Under the pieces are notes generated by a model, which was not told where the DNA came from, did no database searches, and was given only the letters and a program-made list of their open reading frames with translations. From contig JAHDHN010000044.1 of assembly GCA_020631295.1 (NCBI GenBank), positions 6,632 through 12,256 on the forward strand: DNA of 5,625 bases, in the 5' to 3' direction. A program made the translations under genes and the position numbers. Below are positions 1-5,625 of the stretch, piece after piece. The stretch comes from Rickettsiales bacterium. Lineage in GTDB: Bacteria; Pseudomonadota; Alphaproteobacteria; Rickettsiales; UBA8987. Every line of letters begins with the position of its first letter. Within the stretch, counting starts at the first letter, position 1.

Positions 1-31
1 TGAAGCATATAGTATTTTCTATAGTAAATAC

Positions 32-2101
32 CTACCCCTTCAACCCAGGCAGGTGCCCAGCATTGTCCAGATAGTTAATCAAGGCCACAATGACCGGGCG
101 GGAGAATTTGCTGCCAATTTCAGACATGAGGATATCCGACGCTTTGGCATGGTCCATGCCCTTGCGGTAGGCGCGGTCGCTGGTCATTGCCACATAGGCA
201 TTGCAGGCCGCCACAATTTGCGCCTCTTGCAGAATGGTTTTTTCCTTTTTCTTCAGCGGGCCGGTGCCGTCCACACGCTCTTGCATTTGACGCAGCGTCT
301 CATAGACCGGGCCAGAAAACTCAATATCTTTCACAAAATCTGCACTGGCAGAGAGCGCTTCGGTAATTTGCTTATGCTCCTTGGCCGTCAACTTGCCTTT
401 TTTCTGCAACAGCTCTCGTGGCAGAGAAATTTTTCCCACATTCATCAATTTCGCCGCGATAGATACCGTATCAACGGCGATAGCGTTTAATTTTAGCTCC
501 TTAGCCACGCCCTCTGCCAGGCGAGACACCATAATGGACTGATTGGCCATATGGTTATCACGGCTATCCACCACGCCTACAATCGCATCCACCAGATTAT
601 GCAAAATACGCTCATTCTTCTCACGCGCGGCAATGGCGTCGGTAATATCTTGCTCTACCACCAACACGCCCGGCGTGGTGCTGCCCGGCGGCTGGTGCAA
701 TAGCGGCACATTCTTCACCGGAATATAGCGCGATTGCAGCACGCGCTCATTATCATTCTGCATTTCTTTATGAATATGCATGATCGGCTTTTTGCGCTTG
801 CCCATTTGCGCAATCAGGCCAGAGAGCTCCTCTGACGCTTTCGGGCCCATCACATGGCGCACCTGCTTACCAATCATCTGCTCTGCATCAATGCTAGAGA
901 AGCTTGCTGCCTCTTTATTGGCAAAGCAATAGCGCTGCTGATTGTCCACAATATACATGCTATTGGGCTGATTATCCGTTACCAACCGTACCAAATTGCT
1001 TTGGCGCTGAAAGGCCGTGGCCAGCTTTTTAAAGCGCAGCGAGCTGCCATGGCGCCAGGCTGCCACCGTGATCAACAACACACTGGCCAGCGCCAGTAAG
1101 CCGGTGGTTAAGAACAAGCGGCGCTGCTTTTTAATAGGCGCCAGGCTTTCTTTGCTATCTACCTTATGTACCAAATACCACGGCAGGCCTTCCACCGGCA
1201 AGGCAATGGCCAGGCTTTCCGTACCCGCATGGTCGGGCGCCACAATGAAATTGCCACTATCCATAATGGAGAGATATTCCACCATGCGTGCCGCCTCTCC
1301 AGCGCTTAGCTCCCGCACATTATCCATATTGTAGAATTCCAGCGCATCGCTCTCATCCACATTCGCCAATATGGTGATAGCGCTTTTCTCAAATGTATCG
1401 GGCTTATGCAGCAAGCCTTCCACCTGGCTGGCCACTGGCAGCATAGCAAAGGCAAAACCCAGCCGGTCTTCGCTGGTAGCATCGCCCTGCACGCTATAAA
1501 TAGGCGCGGCAAAGGCCACAAATGCATCCTCTTTATAAAACCCTGCAAAGGTGCTGGTGAAATTATTTACCTCCTGCAATGCTGGCAGGTAATTCATAAA
1601 CACCGCCTGATGCGCCGCCGCATGCGCTGGACTGGCATATACCAGGCCCTTGCCGGCATTATCAAACACTGAAATACCTGACACGGTAAGTTGGTTTGGC
1701 ACATTAGCATGAATGCCATGGCGATCCAACATGCCGGTGCGCGTGGCCACGCTGGTGATATAATTTTGCAGATATTGCTGCTCTGCTACGGGCACTAAGG
1801 GGGATTCCAGCACCACCTCCTCACGCAATTTCTCATAGTCAATCATCTCAGTGAGATACAGCTTCACACTGGTATTATTGGCAATCTCTTCCACATTCCG
1901 CGTGCGGTCTTTCAGCCAGGTTTTTACTGCCTCTGCGCGGGCTTGCACAATAGCTTGCTGGCGCAATTTCAGCTGAGCCACCTCACGGTGATACTGCGTG
2001 CCAGAGGCGCTATAAAGCATATAGCACAGCCCTGCAATTAAGGCCAAAAGAAGCAACCCTAACAGATAAAAAGACGGGGATGTTTTTTTGCTGCGCGACA
2101 T
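32..2101 (-). CDS. Membrane sensor: double-Cache-like periplasmic domain, PAS, degenerate HD-GYP-like output domain
   Basis: The 689-residue protein has a TM helix at about 11-31, a periplasmic region 32-328, a second TM at about 329-348, a PAS domain at about 366-488 ending in VVEQDITDAIAAREK, and an HD-GYP-like domain at about 495-689. The periplasmic part reads like a double Cache ligand-binding domain: WLKDR near 62-66, SVFDNAGKGLVYAS near 144-157, and a closing LPVEGLPWYLVHKVD. The last domain keeps the HD-GYP framework (VGKI at 555-558, DGTG at 611-614, MTSDRAYR at 639-646) but not its chemistry. The HD pair is Met553-Asn554, the HHHE stretch is Gln-Met-Gln-Glu (605-608), and the GYP Tyr is missing. 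It is therefore probably a non-catalytic receptor or regulator and not a c-di-GMP phosphodiesterase. On the minus strand GAGGT (2107-2111) lies five bases before the ATG, supporting this start. It diverges from the protease gene at 2129. The ligand and the output partner are unknown. Confidence 0.92.
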   Translation of the reverse strand: MSRSKKTSPSFYLLGLLLLALIAGLCYMLYSASGTQYHREVAQLKLRQQAIVQARAEAVKTWLKDRTRNVEEIANNTSVKLYLTEMIDYEKLREEVVLESPLVPVAEQQYLQNYITSVATRTGMLDRHGIHANVPNQLTVSGISVFDNAGKGLVYASPAHAAAHQAVFMNYLPALQEVNNFTSTFAGFYKEDAFVAFAAPIYSVQGDATSEDRLGFAFAMLPVASQVEGLLHKPDTFEKSAITILANVDESDALEFYNMDNVRELSAGEAARMVEYLSIMDSGNFIVAPDHAGTESLAIALPVEGLPWYLVHKVDSKESLAPIKKQRRLFLTTGLLALASVLLITVAAWRHGSSLRFKKLATAFQRQSNLVRLVTDNQPNSMYIVDNQQRYCFANKEAASFSSIDAEQMIGKQVRHVMGPKASEELSGLIAQMGKRKKPIMHIHKEMQNDNERVLQSRYIPVKNVPLLHQPPGSTTPGVLVVEQDITDAIAAREKNERILHNLVDAIVGVVDSRDNHMANQSIMVSRLAEGVAKELKLNAIAVDTVSIAAKLMNVGKISLPRELLQKKGKLTAKEHKQITEALSASADFVKDIEFSGPVYETLRQMQERVDGTGPLKKKEKTILQEAQIVAACNAYVAMTSDRAYRKGMDHAKASDILMSEIGSKFSRPVIVALINYLDNAGHLPGLKG

Positions 2102-2112
2102 AGCAAACCTCG

Positions 2113-2144
2113 TTAGTAAGAAACCATTATGCGCGTTTTACTAA
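2113..2144. promoter_or_regulatory. Inverted repeat spanning the divergent start region; candidate operator or mRNA hairpin
   Basis: TTAGTAA at 2113-2119 is exactly complementary to TTACTAA at 2138-2144. A G-T wobble (2120/2137) and one more A-T pair (2121/2136) extend the stem around a 14-base loop. The centre falls at the ATG of the protease gene (2129), and the whole gap between the two start codons is 27 bases. On the minus strand CATAAT (2126-2131), within the loop, resembles a -10 box for the sensor gene, but I find no convincing -35 at normal spacing. The repeat could bind a dimeric regulator that controls both genes, or fold in the protease mRNA with the ATG in the loop. AT-rich 7-base arms can also occur by chance. 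Confidence 0.35.
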
Positions 2145-2806
2145 GAGATAGCTCCACCCTCAAGCACTTTATAGTAGCGTGCATTATGCTGCTTGTAATA
2201 ACAGTGCCGGTGCAGGCACAAATCCCGTTTGCTTTGTTTGGCAAATCGGAGCGTCAGTCGGATAATCTCAAGGCATTCAAGAAATGGAATGAGATGCTGG
2301 AGCAATATCGCAGCAATCTGCGTGAATATCGCAAGAGCTGCAATATGCGGAAATACGGCAAGAAGGCAGAGCACACGAATCGCTGTAACGAAAAAATGTG
2401 GAAAGAAACGGTGGGCAAGCTGGAAACCATGACGCCTAAAGAAAAGCTGGTGGAGGTAAACAGGCGGATGAATCTCTTTCCTTATATACTCGACCCAATC
2501 AATTGGAGCCTGCCGGATTACTGGTCTACGCCCTATGAATTTTTTGTGAAAAGCGGCGATTGCGAAGATTATGCCATTGCCAAATACCTCACCCTGAAGC
2601 GGTTGGGCGTACCCACCAACACGATGCGGATTGTGGTGCTGCATGATAAAAATCTGGGCGTGGAGCATGCGGTGCTGGCAGTGTATGAATCAGGAAAAAT
2701 CTATATTTTAGATAACCAAATCAAAACCGTGGTCGAAGATAACACTATAGCGCATTACCAACCGATCTATTCCATCAATGAGCATCATTGGTGGCGGCAT
2801 CGTTAA
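2129..2806 (+). CDS. Secreted transglutaminase-like cysteine protease (BTLCP / LapG-like family)
   Basis: The 225-residue product begins with a signal peptide (hydrophobic 13-27, cleavage likely after VQA at 28-30), so it should act in the periplasm. The C-terminal half carries the Cys-His-Asp triad of bacterial transglutaminase-like cysteine proteinases: Cys145 in KSGDCEDYA, His180 in GVEHAVLAV, and Asp195 in YILDNQ. The upstream MNLFPYILDPINW and DYWSTPYEF segments are also typical of the family. Asp144 and Glu146 flank the catalytic Cys, as do the acidic residues that bind calcium in LapG. In known LapG systems the protease releases a large surface adhesin and is held back by the membrane receptor LapD; no adhesin is visible here, so the substrate is unknown. 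Mature-chain Cys71 and Cys86 could form a disulfide. The Shine-Dalgarno is weak (TAAGAAA near 2117-2123). Met20 would leave too short a signal peptide, so the first ATG is preferred. A dsbD gene follows on the same strand. Confidence 0.9.
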   Translation: MRVLLRDSSTLKHFIVACIMLLVITVPVQAQIPFALFGKSERQSDNLKAFKKWNEMLEQYRSNLREYRKSCNMRKYGKKAEHTNRCNEKMWKETVGKLETMTPKEKLVEVNRRMNLFPYILDPINWSLPDYWSTPYEFFVKSGDCEDYAIAKYLTLKRLGVPTNTMRIVVLHDKNLGVEHAVLAVYESGKIYILDNQIKTVVEDNTIAHYQPIYSINEHHWWRHR

Positions 2807-2811
2807 ATACA

Positions 2812-2845
2812 TTGTCATTCCGAACGCATGTGAGGAATCTCGTGC
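2812..2845 (+). repeat. Left outer inverted repeat (34 bp)
   Basis: It starts TTGTCATTCCGAACGCATG and ends ATCTCGTGC. Compared with the reverse complement of 3237-3270 it differs only at positions 9, 20, 23 and 25. Part of it can fold weakly (GCA and GAG pairing with CTC and TGC around a GAAT loop), as in REP-like palindromes. The consensus is reminiscent of dispersed repeats I recall from many bacterial genomes; copy number in this genome cannot be judged from the window. Confidence 0.75.
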
Positions 2846-2874
2846 ATCGATGTAACCACATGCTATGGTGTGAC

Positions 2875-2881
2875 GTATGCC
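2875..2881 (+). repeat. Left inner (subterminal) inverted repeat, GTATGCC
   Basis: GTATGCC pairs with GGCATAC at 3200-3206. It is 29 bases inside the left outer repeat and 22 bases before the nuclease ATG. The preceding bases TGTGAC resemble TGTAACAGA at the equivalent place on the other end, read on the minus strand. Seven bases alone are weak evidence; the matching spacing gives them weight. Confidence 0.45.
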
Positions 2882-2903
2882 ACGATGCGAAGACACCTAA
2901 AAG

Positions 2904-3197
2904 ATGCCTATGAAACAAAAAGATTGTTATGTGTATATGCTGACCAACCCACATCATAGCGTGCTTTATGTGGGTGTTACCAGTAACCTAGAAAAGTGCC
3001 TATACGAACATAAGAATAAGCTAATAAAAGGATTTACGAGCAAATATAATGTCCATAAGCTGGTCTATTGTGAGCATTGCCATGATATAGAGGCGGCCAT
3101 TGCACGTGAGAAAGAAATTAAGGGCTGGAGGCGGAGCAAAAAAAATGCATTAATCAGTACGGTTAACCCGGATTGGAAGGAAATAGGCCAAGCGTAA
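2904..3197 (+). CDS. Small GIY-YIG domain protein, catalytic arginine replaced by cysteine
   Basis: The 97-residue protein is a complete single-domain GIY-YIG protein of the UPF0213/COG2827 (YhbQ-like) type. It has YVYMLTN (9-15) as the GIY strand, LYVGVTSNL (21-29) as the YIG strand, EHKNKLIKGFTSKYN (35-49), AIAREKEIKGWRR (65-77, with Glu69 the likely metal ligand) and VNPDW (87-91). Active relatives have Arg-Arg before the xxEHK stretch; here these are Lys31-Cys32. Cys32 aligns with the essential catalytic Arg (Arg27 in the homing endonuclease I-TevI). The codon is TGC, one transition from the Arg codon CGC. The protein may thus be inactive for DNA cleavage, though the rest of the frame is intact. 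Start is uncertain between ATG 2904 and ATG 2910, as neither has a good Shine-Dalgarno. The gene is visibly more A-rich than its neighbours, in keeping with transfer, and lies within inverted repeats. Confidence 0.85.
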   Translation: MPMKQKDCYVYMLTNPHHSVLYVGVTSNLEKCLYEHKNKLIKGFTSKYNVHKLVYCEHCHDIEAAIAREKEIKGWRRSKKNALISTVNPDWKEIGQA

Positions 3198-3199
3198 TG

Positions 3200-3206
3200 G
3201 GCATAC
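3200..3206 (-). repeat. Right inner (subterminal) inverted repeat, GGCATAC
   Basis: It is the exact reverse complement of GTATGCC at 2875-2881, starting three bases after the nuclease stop codon and lying 30 bases inside the right outer repeat. The near-equal spacing at both ends suggests that each end of the unit carries the same two-part structure. Confidence 0.45.
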
Positions 3207-3236
3207 TCTGTTACAAAACAAGGCGCAGCTGCAGTG

Positions 3237-3270
3237 GCACGAGATCCTTCGCATGCGTTCGAAATGACAA
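3237..3270 (-). repeat. Right outer inverted repeat (34 bp)
   Basis: Read on the minus strand it begins TTGTCATTTCGAACGCATGC and ends ATCTCGTGC, matching the left repeat at 30 of 34 positions. It contains the palindrome CGCATGCG. It lies 31 bases upstream of the dsbD start codon, within the likely 5' leader, so it could affect dsbD mRNA folding or transcription. Confidence 0.75.
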
Positions 3271-3301
3271 CAGTGCGTAAAGAGGAAGAAAAGGAAGCAT
3301 T

Positions 3302-5254
3302 ATGAATATACGCCATATATTTGCCATATTGTTACTGCTGCTGGCGCCGCTGGCAATAGCGAAGAATACGCCGCAGCTGGACTATAATTTCCAAGCTGTA
3401 GAATTTAAAAACAACCAGGCCAAGCTGCTTTTTACTGCCGATTTGAAGGATAATTGGAAGCTCTATTGGCGGCATCCGGGTGATGGCGGGCTGCCGCTGC
3501 AGCTGGATGTAAAAAGCAAAAGCCACACCATAGAGCGGGTGGATATTTTGTGGCCGGCACCCACGCGCTTTGTGTCTTATGACATTATCGAAACCTATGG
3601 CTATAAGCACAAGGTCACCTTGCCAATTGTGGTGACATTTGCACCAAGTAAGGAGCGCGCCGTGCGGCTGGAAGTGAAAGGCGAATTTGGTGTATGCGAC
3701 GAAATTTGCGTGTTCCACAATATCGCCAATAATTACGCACTGTTTGACGGACATACGGACAAAACCGGCCTGAAACATTTCATCGACGCGCTGGAACATA
3801 CGCCCAAGCAGGATGAGCGCTTACGCTTAAATGTGGTGGACGCCACAGAAGATACGCTGATGATCCGCGCCCATCACCCAGAACATGCCTTCACCAATCC
3901 GGATCTTTTTTTGGAGCTCAATGAGAATGTACGTTTCCCTAAAGGCAGCTTCCGCCTGAGTGATAAGCGCCACACCGTGATGTTCACCCTGCCTTATGAA
4001 TTGCTGCTGGAGGGCGCATCGCTAAGCGGTGAAACATTGCGCGCCACACTCACTGACCAAGACCATGCGTTTGATGCACAACTCACCTTGCCCACCCTCT
4101 CGGTGGTAACAGATTTGCCTGTGGAAGACGCAACAGACACAGCAGCTGACACAGAGAATAAGGCAGAAGGCAAGGCCACCTCCACCAATACCGGCAAAAC
4201 ACCGCTTTTCAGCCTGTGGCAGATTGTGCTATTTGCCATGCTGGGCGGGTTAATTTTGAATGTGATGCCATGCGTGCTGCCGGTGCTGGCGCTAAAACTC
4301 ATGCATGTGTTGCATATGGATAAGGGTGATACGGCCCGCATACGCAAAGGATTTTGGGTGACCACCCTTGGTATTTTAGTGTCCTTCGCCATATTGGCAC
4401 TAGCGGTGGTATTGCTGAAAGCCTTTGGCAGCCAAGCCGGCTGGGGCTTTCATTTCCAATCCCCCCTATTTGTGGGCATATTATTTTTCATCACCTTATT
4501 TTTCGGCCTCAGCCAGCTGGGCTTGTTCGAAATCATATTGCCCTATAACGTCTCAACCAAGCTCAACAATGCCGCGGCGGGCGAGAGCACCAGCTCACAA
4601 TTTCTAGCCGGCGTGACCGCCACCTTGCTGGCCACACCCTGCACAGCACCCTTCTTGGGCACGGCGGTGGGCTTTGCCTTGCAGCAAGGCATATGGGCTA
4701 TTTTTGTGATCTTTATGAGCGTGGGTGTGGGCCTGGCATTGCCTTATATTTTGGTTGCGCTTTTTCCACGTATTGCGCGCTTGCTGCCCAAGCCGGGCAA
4801 TTGGATGCTTCACGTGAAGCGCATATTTGGCATTATGCTGCTTGCCACTGCCCTGTGGTTGGCCAGCATTCTAAAAGACCATTTTTTCGGCGTGGATAAT
4901 AGTGCAAACATGCAAGCCGGGTGGCAGAATTTTAGCCAAGAGCGTGTGACGCAGCATGTCCAAAATGGCGATACGGTGTTTGTAGATATCACCGCCAGCT
5001 GGTGCCTCACCTGCAAATTTAACAAGAAAACCACATTGGATACAGACGGCTTTGAAAATTGGGCCAATGCGCATGAGATTGCGCGCCTGCGCGGCGATTA
5101 TACCAACGGCAATGCAGAGATTTATGCGTTCCTGCAGCAGCATAACCGTGCCGGCGTGCCCTTTAACGCCATCTTCTCACCCACTTACCCTAACGGCTAT
5201 ATACTACCCGAAGTCCTCTCACTGGACGAAATAAAACAAGTGGGTGGTGAGTAG
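3302..5254 (+). CDS. dsbD: Thiol:disulfide interchange protein DsbD (ScsB-like), short membrane domain
   Basis: This 650-residue inner-membrane reductase passes electrons from cytoplasmic thioredoxin to periplasmic thiols. It has a signal peptide (1-20, ending AIA) and a periplasmic N-terminal region (about 21-270) with Cys132 and Cys136 in GVCDEIC, typical of ScsB-like proteins. An acidic Thr/Ala linker (about 272-300) leads to a CcdA-like membrane domain with Cys324 (MPCVLPVL) and Cys447 (ATPCTAPFLGTAVG). The C-terminal thioredoxin domain has WCLTC (Cys568, Cys571) and a cis-Pro at GVP (620). All six redox cysteines are present, so it should be active. The membrane domain is odd: I see six helices (about 304-332, 352-373, 388-412, 433-459, 464-488, 505-523), whereas E. 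coli DsbD has eight. The Cys447-Cys568 distance is 121 residues against 176 in E. coli. An even number keeps the thioredoxin domain periplasmic. AAGGAAG at 3291-3297 is a strong Shine-Dalgarno and fixes the start. Confidence 0.95.
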   Translation: MNIRHIFAILLLLLAPLAIAKNTPQLDYNFQAVEFKNNQAKLLFTADLKDNWKLYWRHPGDGGLPLQLDVKSKSHTIERVDILWPAPTRFVSYDIIETYGYKHKVTLPIVVTFAPSKERAVRLEVKGEFGVCDEICVFHNIANNYALFDGHTDKTGLKHFIDALEHTPKQDERLRLNVVDATEDTLMIRAHHPEHAFTNPDLFLELNENVRFPKGSFRLSDKRHTVMFTLPYELLLEGASLSGETLRATLTDQDHAFDAQLTLPTLSVVTDLPVEDATDTAADTENKAEGKATSTNTGKTPLFSLWQIVLFAMLGGLILNVMPCVLPVLALKLMHVLHMDKGDTARIRKGFWVTTLGILVSFAILALAVVLLKAFGSQAGWGFHFQSPLFVGILFFITLFFGLSQLGLFEIILPYNVSTKLNNAAAGESTSSQFLAGVTATLLATPCTAPFLGTAVGFALQQGIWAIFVIFMSVGVGLALPYILVALFPRIARLLPKPGNWMLHVKRIFGIMLLATALWLASILKDHFFGVDNSANMQAGWQNFSQERVTQHVQNGDTVFVDITASWCLTCKFNKKTTLDTDGFENWANAHEIARLRGDYTNGNAEIYAFLQQHNRAGVPFNAIFSPTYPNGYILPEVLSLDEIKQVGGE

Positions 5255-5625
5255 TTGTAGGGCACCTTATACGCTGCTAAGAGCTTGATAATTTATATTA
5301 TATTAATAAATACTAAATTTCTTGCTTTATTGTTCTTGTTTGATTTATTTTAATAAAAGTAAGTACGAAATATGTCTAAAAAACACCAGGTGGACCACCC
5401 AAGAATCAGGAAACAGGCTATATACCAAAAGGTTCCAACACTAAAGAGCGCCAGTTTCCACAAGGCAGCCCAATGTGGCGTGCCAAGATTATACGTTTGA
5501 ATGACCAAAATGATATTTCTTACAAAGAAGATAGAGTATAGGGCATCTCTAAAAACCTCAAAGCGTAGCAGTTTTGTGTTCCTGGCGCGTGAATCCGAAA
5601 CCGTGGAAGCGTAAGCGTACATTAA
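5255..5625. other. Gene-poor tail: AT-rich stretch, no clear terminator, possible IS end at the edge
   Basis: No convincing gene is seen. Positions 5287-5360 are extremely AT-rich; ATTTAT (5291-5296) and ATAAAT (5306-5311) could pair, but this is too weak to call a terminator for dsbD. A plus-strand frame from ATG 5372 encodes 42 residues to TGA at 5498-5500, then continues in the same frame from ATG 5501 for 37 residues to TAA at 5612-5614; neither part is recognisable. A minus-strand frame (5350-5622) is open through the right edge and has a hydrophobic, Trp-rich C-terminal half; it too matches nothing I know. GGGCATCTCTAAAAACCTC at 5541-5559, just after TATA, has the look of an insertion-sequence terminus, but the other end is not in the window. 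Confidence 0.4.

Larger units (their letters stand above)
2812..3270 (+). mobile_element. Putative 459-bp GIY-YIG unit bounded by inverted repeats
   Basis: A single small nuclease gene (2904-3197) sits between two inverted 34-base repeats that match at 30 of 34 positions, with TTGTCATT at both outer ends. A second inverted pair, GTATGCC (2875-2881) and GGCATAC (3200-3206), lies 29 and 30 bases inside the outer repeats, so the two ends have the same two-part layout. The left end begins five bases after the protease stop codon and the right end stops 31 bases before the dsbD start. I see no clear target-site duplication: flanks are AATACA on the left and CAGTGC on the right. It resembles the layout of REP repeats around their transposases, with a GIY-YIG gene instead. 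That it moves, or once moved, is an inference. Unrelated dispersed repeats on each side of a small gene are the alternative. Confidence 0.6.

Noticed and set aside
5..27. TATAG/CTATA pairing downstream of the sensor gene as a terminator
   Set aside because: Only five weak pairs, and no clear U-run follows on the minus strand.
53..1672. Plus-strand open frames of 60-145 codons inside the sensor gene, and a minus-strand frame at 1306-1548
   Set aside because: They overlap the long, domain-rich minus-strand sensor gene in other frames; their translations resemble no known family and lack ribosome binding sites.
2141..2668. Minus-strand 175-codon frame opposite the protease gene
   Set aside because: It is the complement of a well-supported BTLCP gene; its His/Ile/Phe-rich translation is typical of an antisense shadow.
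2812..3270. CRISPR-like or integron-like arrangement from the paired repeats
   Set aside because: Only two copies, in inverted orientation, 391 bases apart with a gene between; no spacers, cas genes or integrase.
5285..5320. TTGATA plus AT-rich sequence as a promoter, or the ATTTAT/ATAAAT pair as a dsbD terminator
   Set aside because: In such AT-rich DNA these matches are expected by chance; the stem is only six A-T pairs with no clean T-run after it.
5372..5614. Plus-strand frame of 42 codons, a TGA, then 37 codons in the same frame, as if a gene interrupted by one stop or a TGA read-through
   Set aside because: Neither half is recognisable, there is no SECIS-like structure I can point to, and an 81-codon run with one stop is not remarkable.
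5350..5622. Minus-strand 90-codon frame open to the right edge, hydrophobic and Trp-rich
   Set aside because: No recognisable family, no ribosome binding site visible at the window edge, and AT-rich sequence easily gives hydrophobic frames. It may be the end of a larger gene but cannot be supported here.

Overview
The window looks like a chromosomal piece of a Gram-negative bacterium with roughly balanced G+C. A periplasmic BTLCP-type (transglutaminase-like) cysteine protease, a ScsB-like DsbD with the GVCDEIC motif, and a Cache-PAS-HD-GYP-like sensor together suggest an alphaproteobacterium or a near relative. The lineage call is an inference from gene families only; no rRNA or tRNA is present to confirm it.

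Layout. Positions 32-2101 (minus) encode a 689-residue inner-membrane sensor: TM, large periplasmic double-Cache-like domain, TM, PAS, and an HD-GYP-like domain whose metal ligands have all been replaced. Diverging from it, with only 27 bases between the start codons, is a secreted BTLCP/LapG-like cysteine protease (2129-2806, plus). Next comes a compact 459-bp unit (2812-3270): a small GIY-YIG nuclease gene enclosed by two 34-base inverted repeats matching at 30 of 34 positions, with a second, shorter inverted pair further in. Then a complete dsbD/scsB-type transmembrane disulfide reductase (3302-5254, plus). The last 371 bases (5255-5625) hold no gene I can defend. They include a very AT-rich stretch and, near the right edge, a sequence that might be the end of an insertion sequence.

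How the parts may work together. The protease and the reductase both act in the periplasm. If the GIY-YIG unit is removed, they lie only 36 bases apart on the same strand, so the unit seems to have inserted into a former two-gene operon. The reductase could keep the protease's catalytic cysteine reduced. The divergent sensor, with its dead phosphodiesterase-like output domain, recalls the logic of LapD (degenerate c-di-GMP enzyme used as a receptor) controlling LapG (periplasmic protease), but built from different domains. This is a hypothesis: no LapA-like adhesin is visible in the window.

The two observations most worth following up are the GIY-YIG gene packaged between inverted repeats, which resembles the arrangement of REP-associated transposases, and the pairing of a degenerate HD-GYP receptor with a LapG-like protease.
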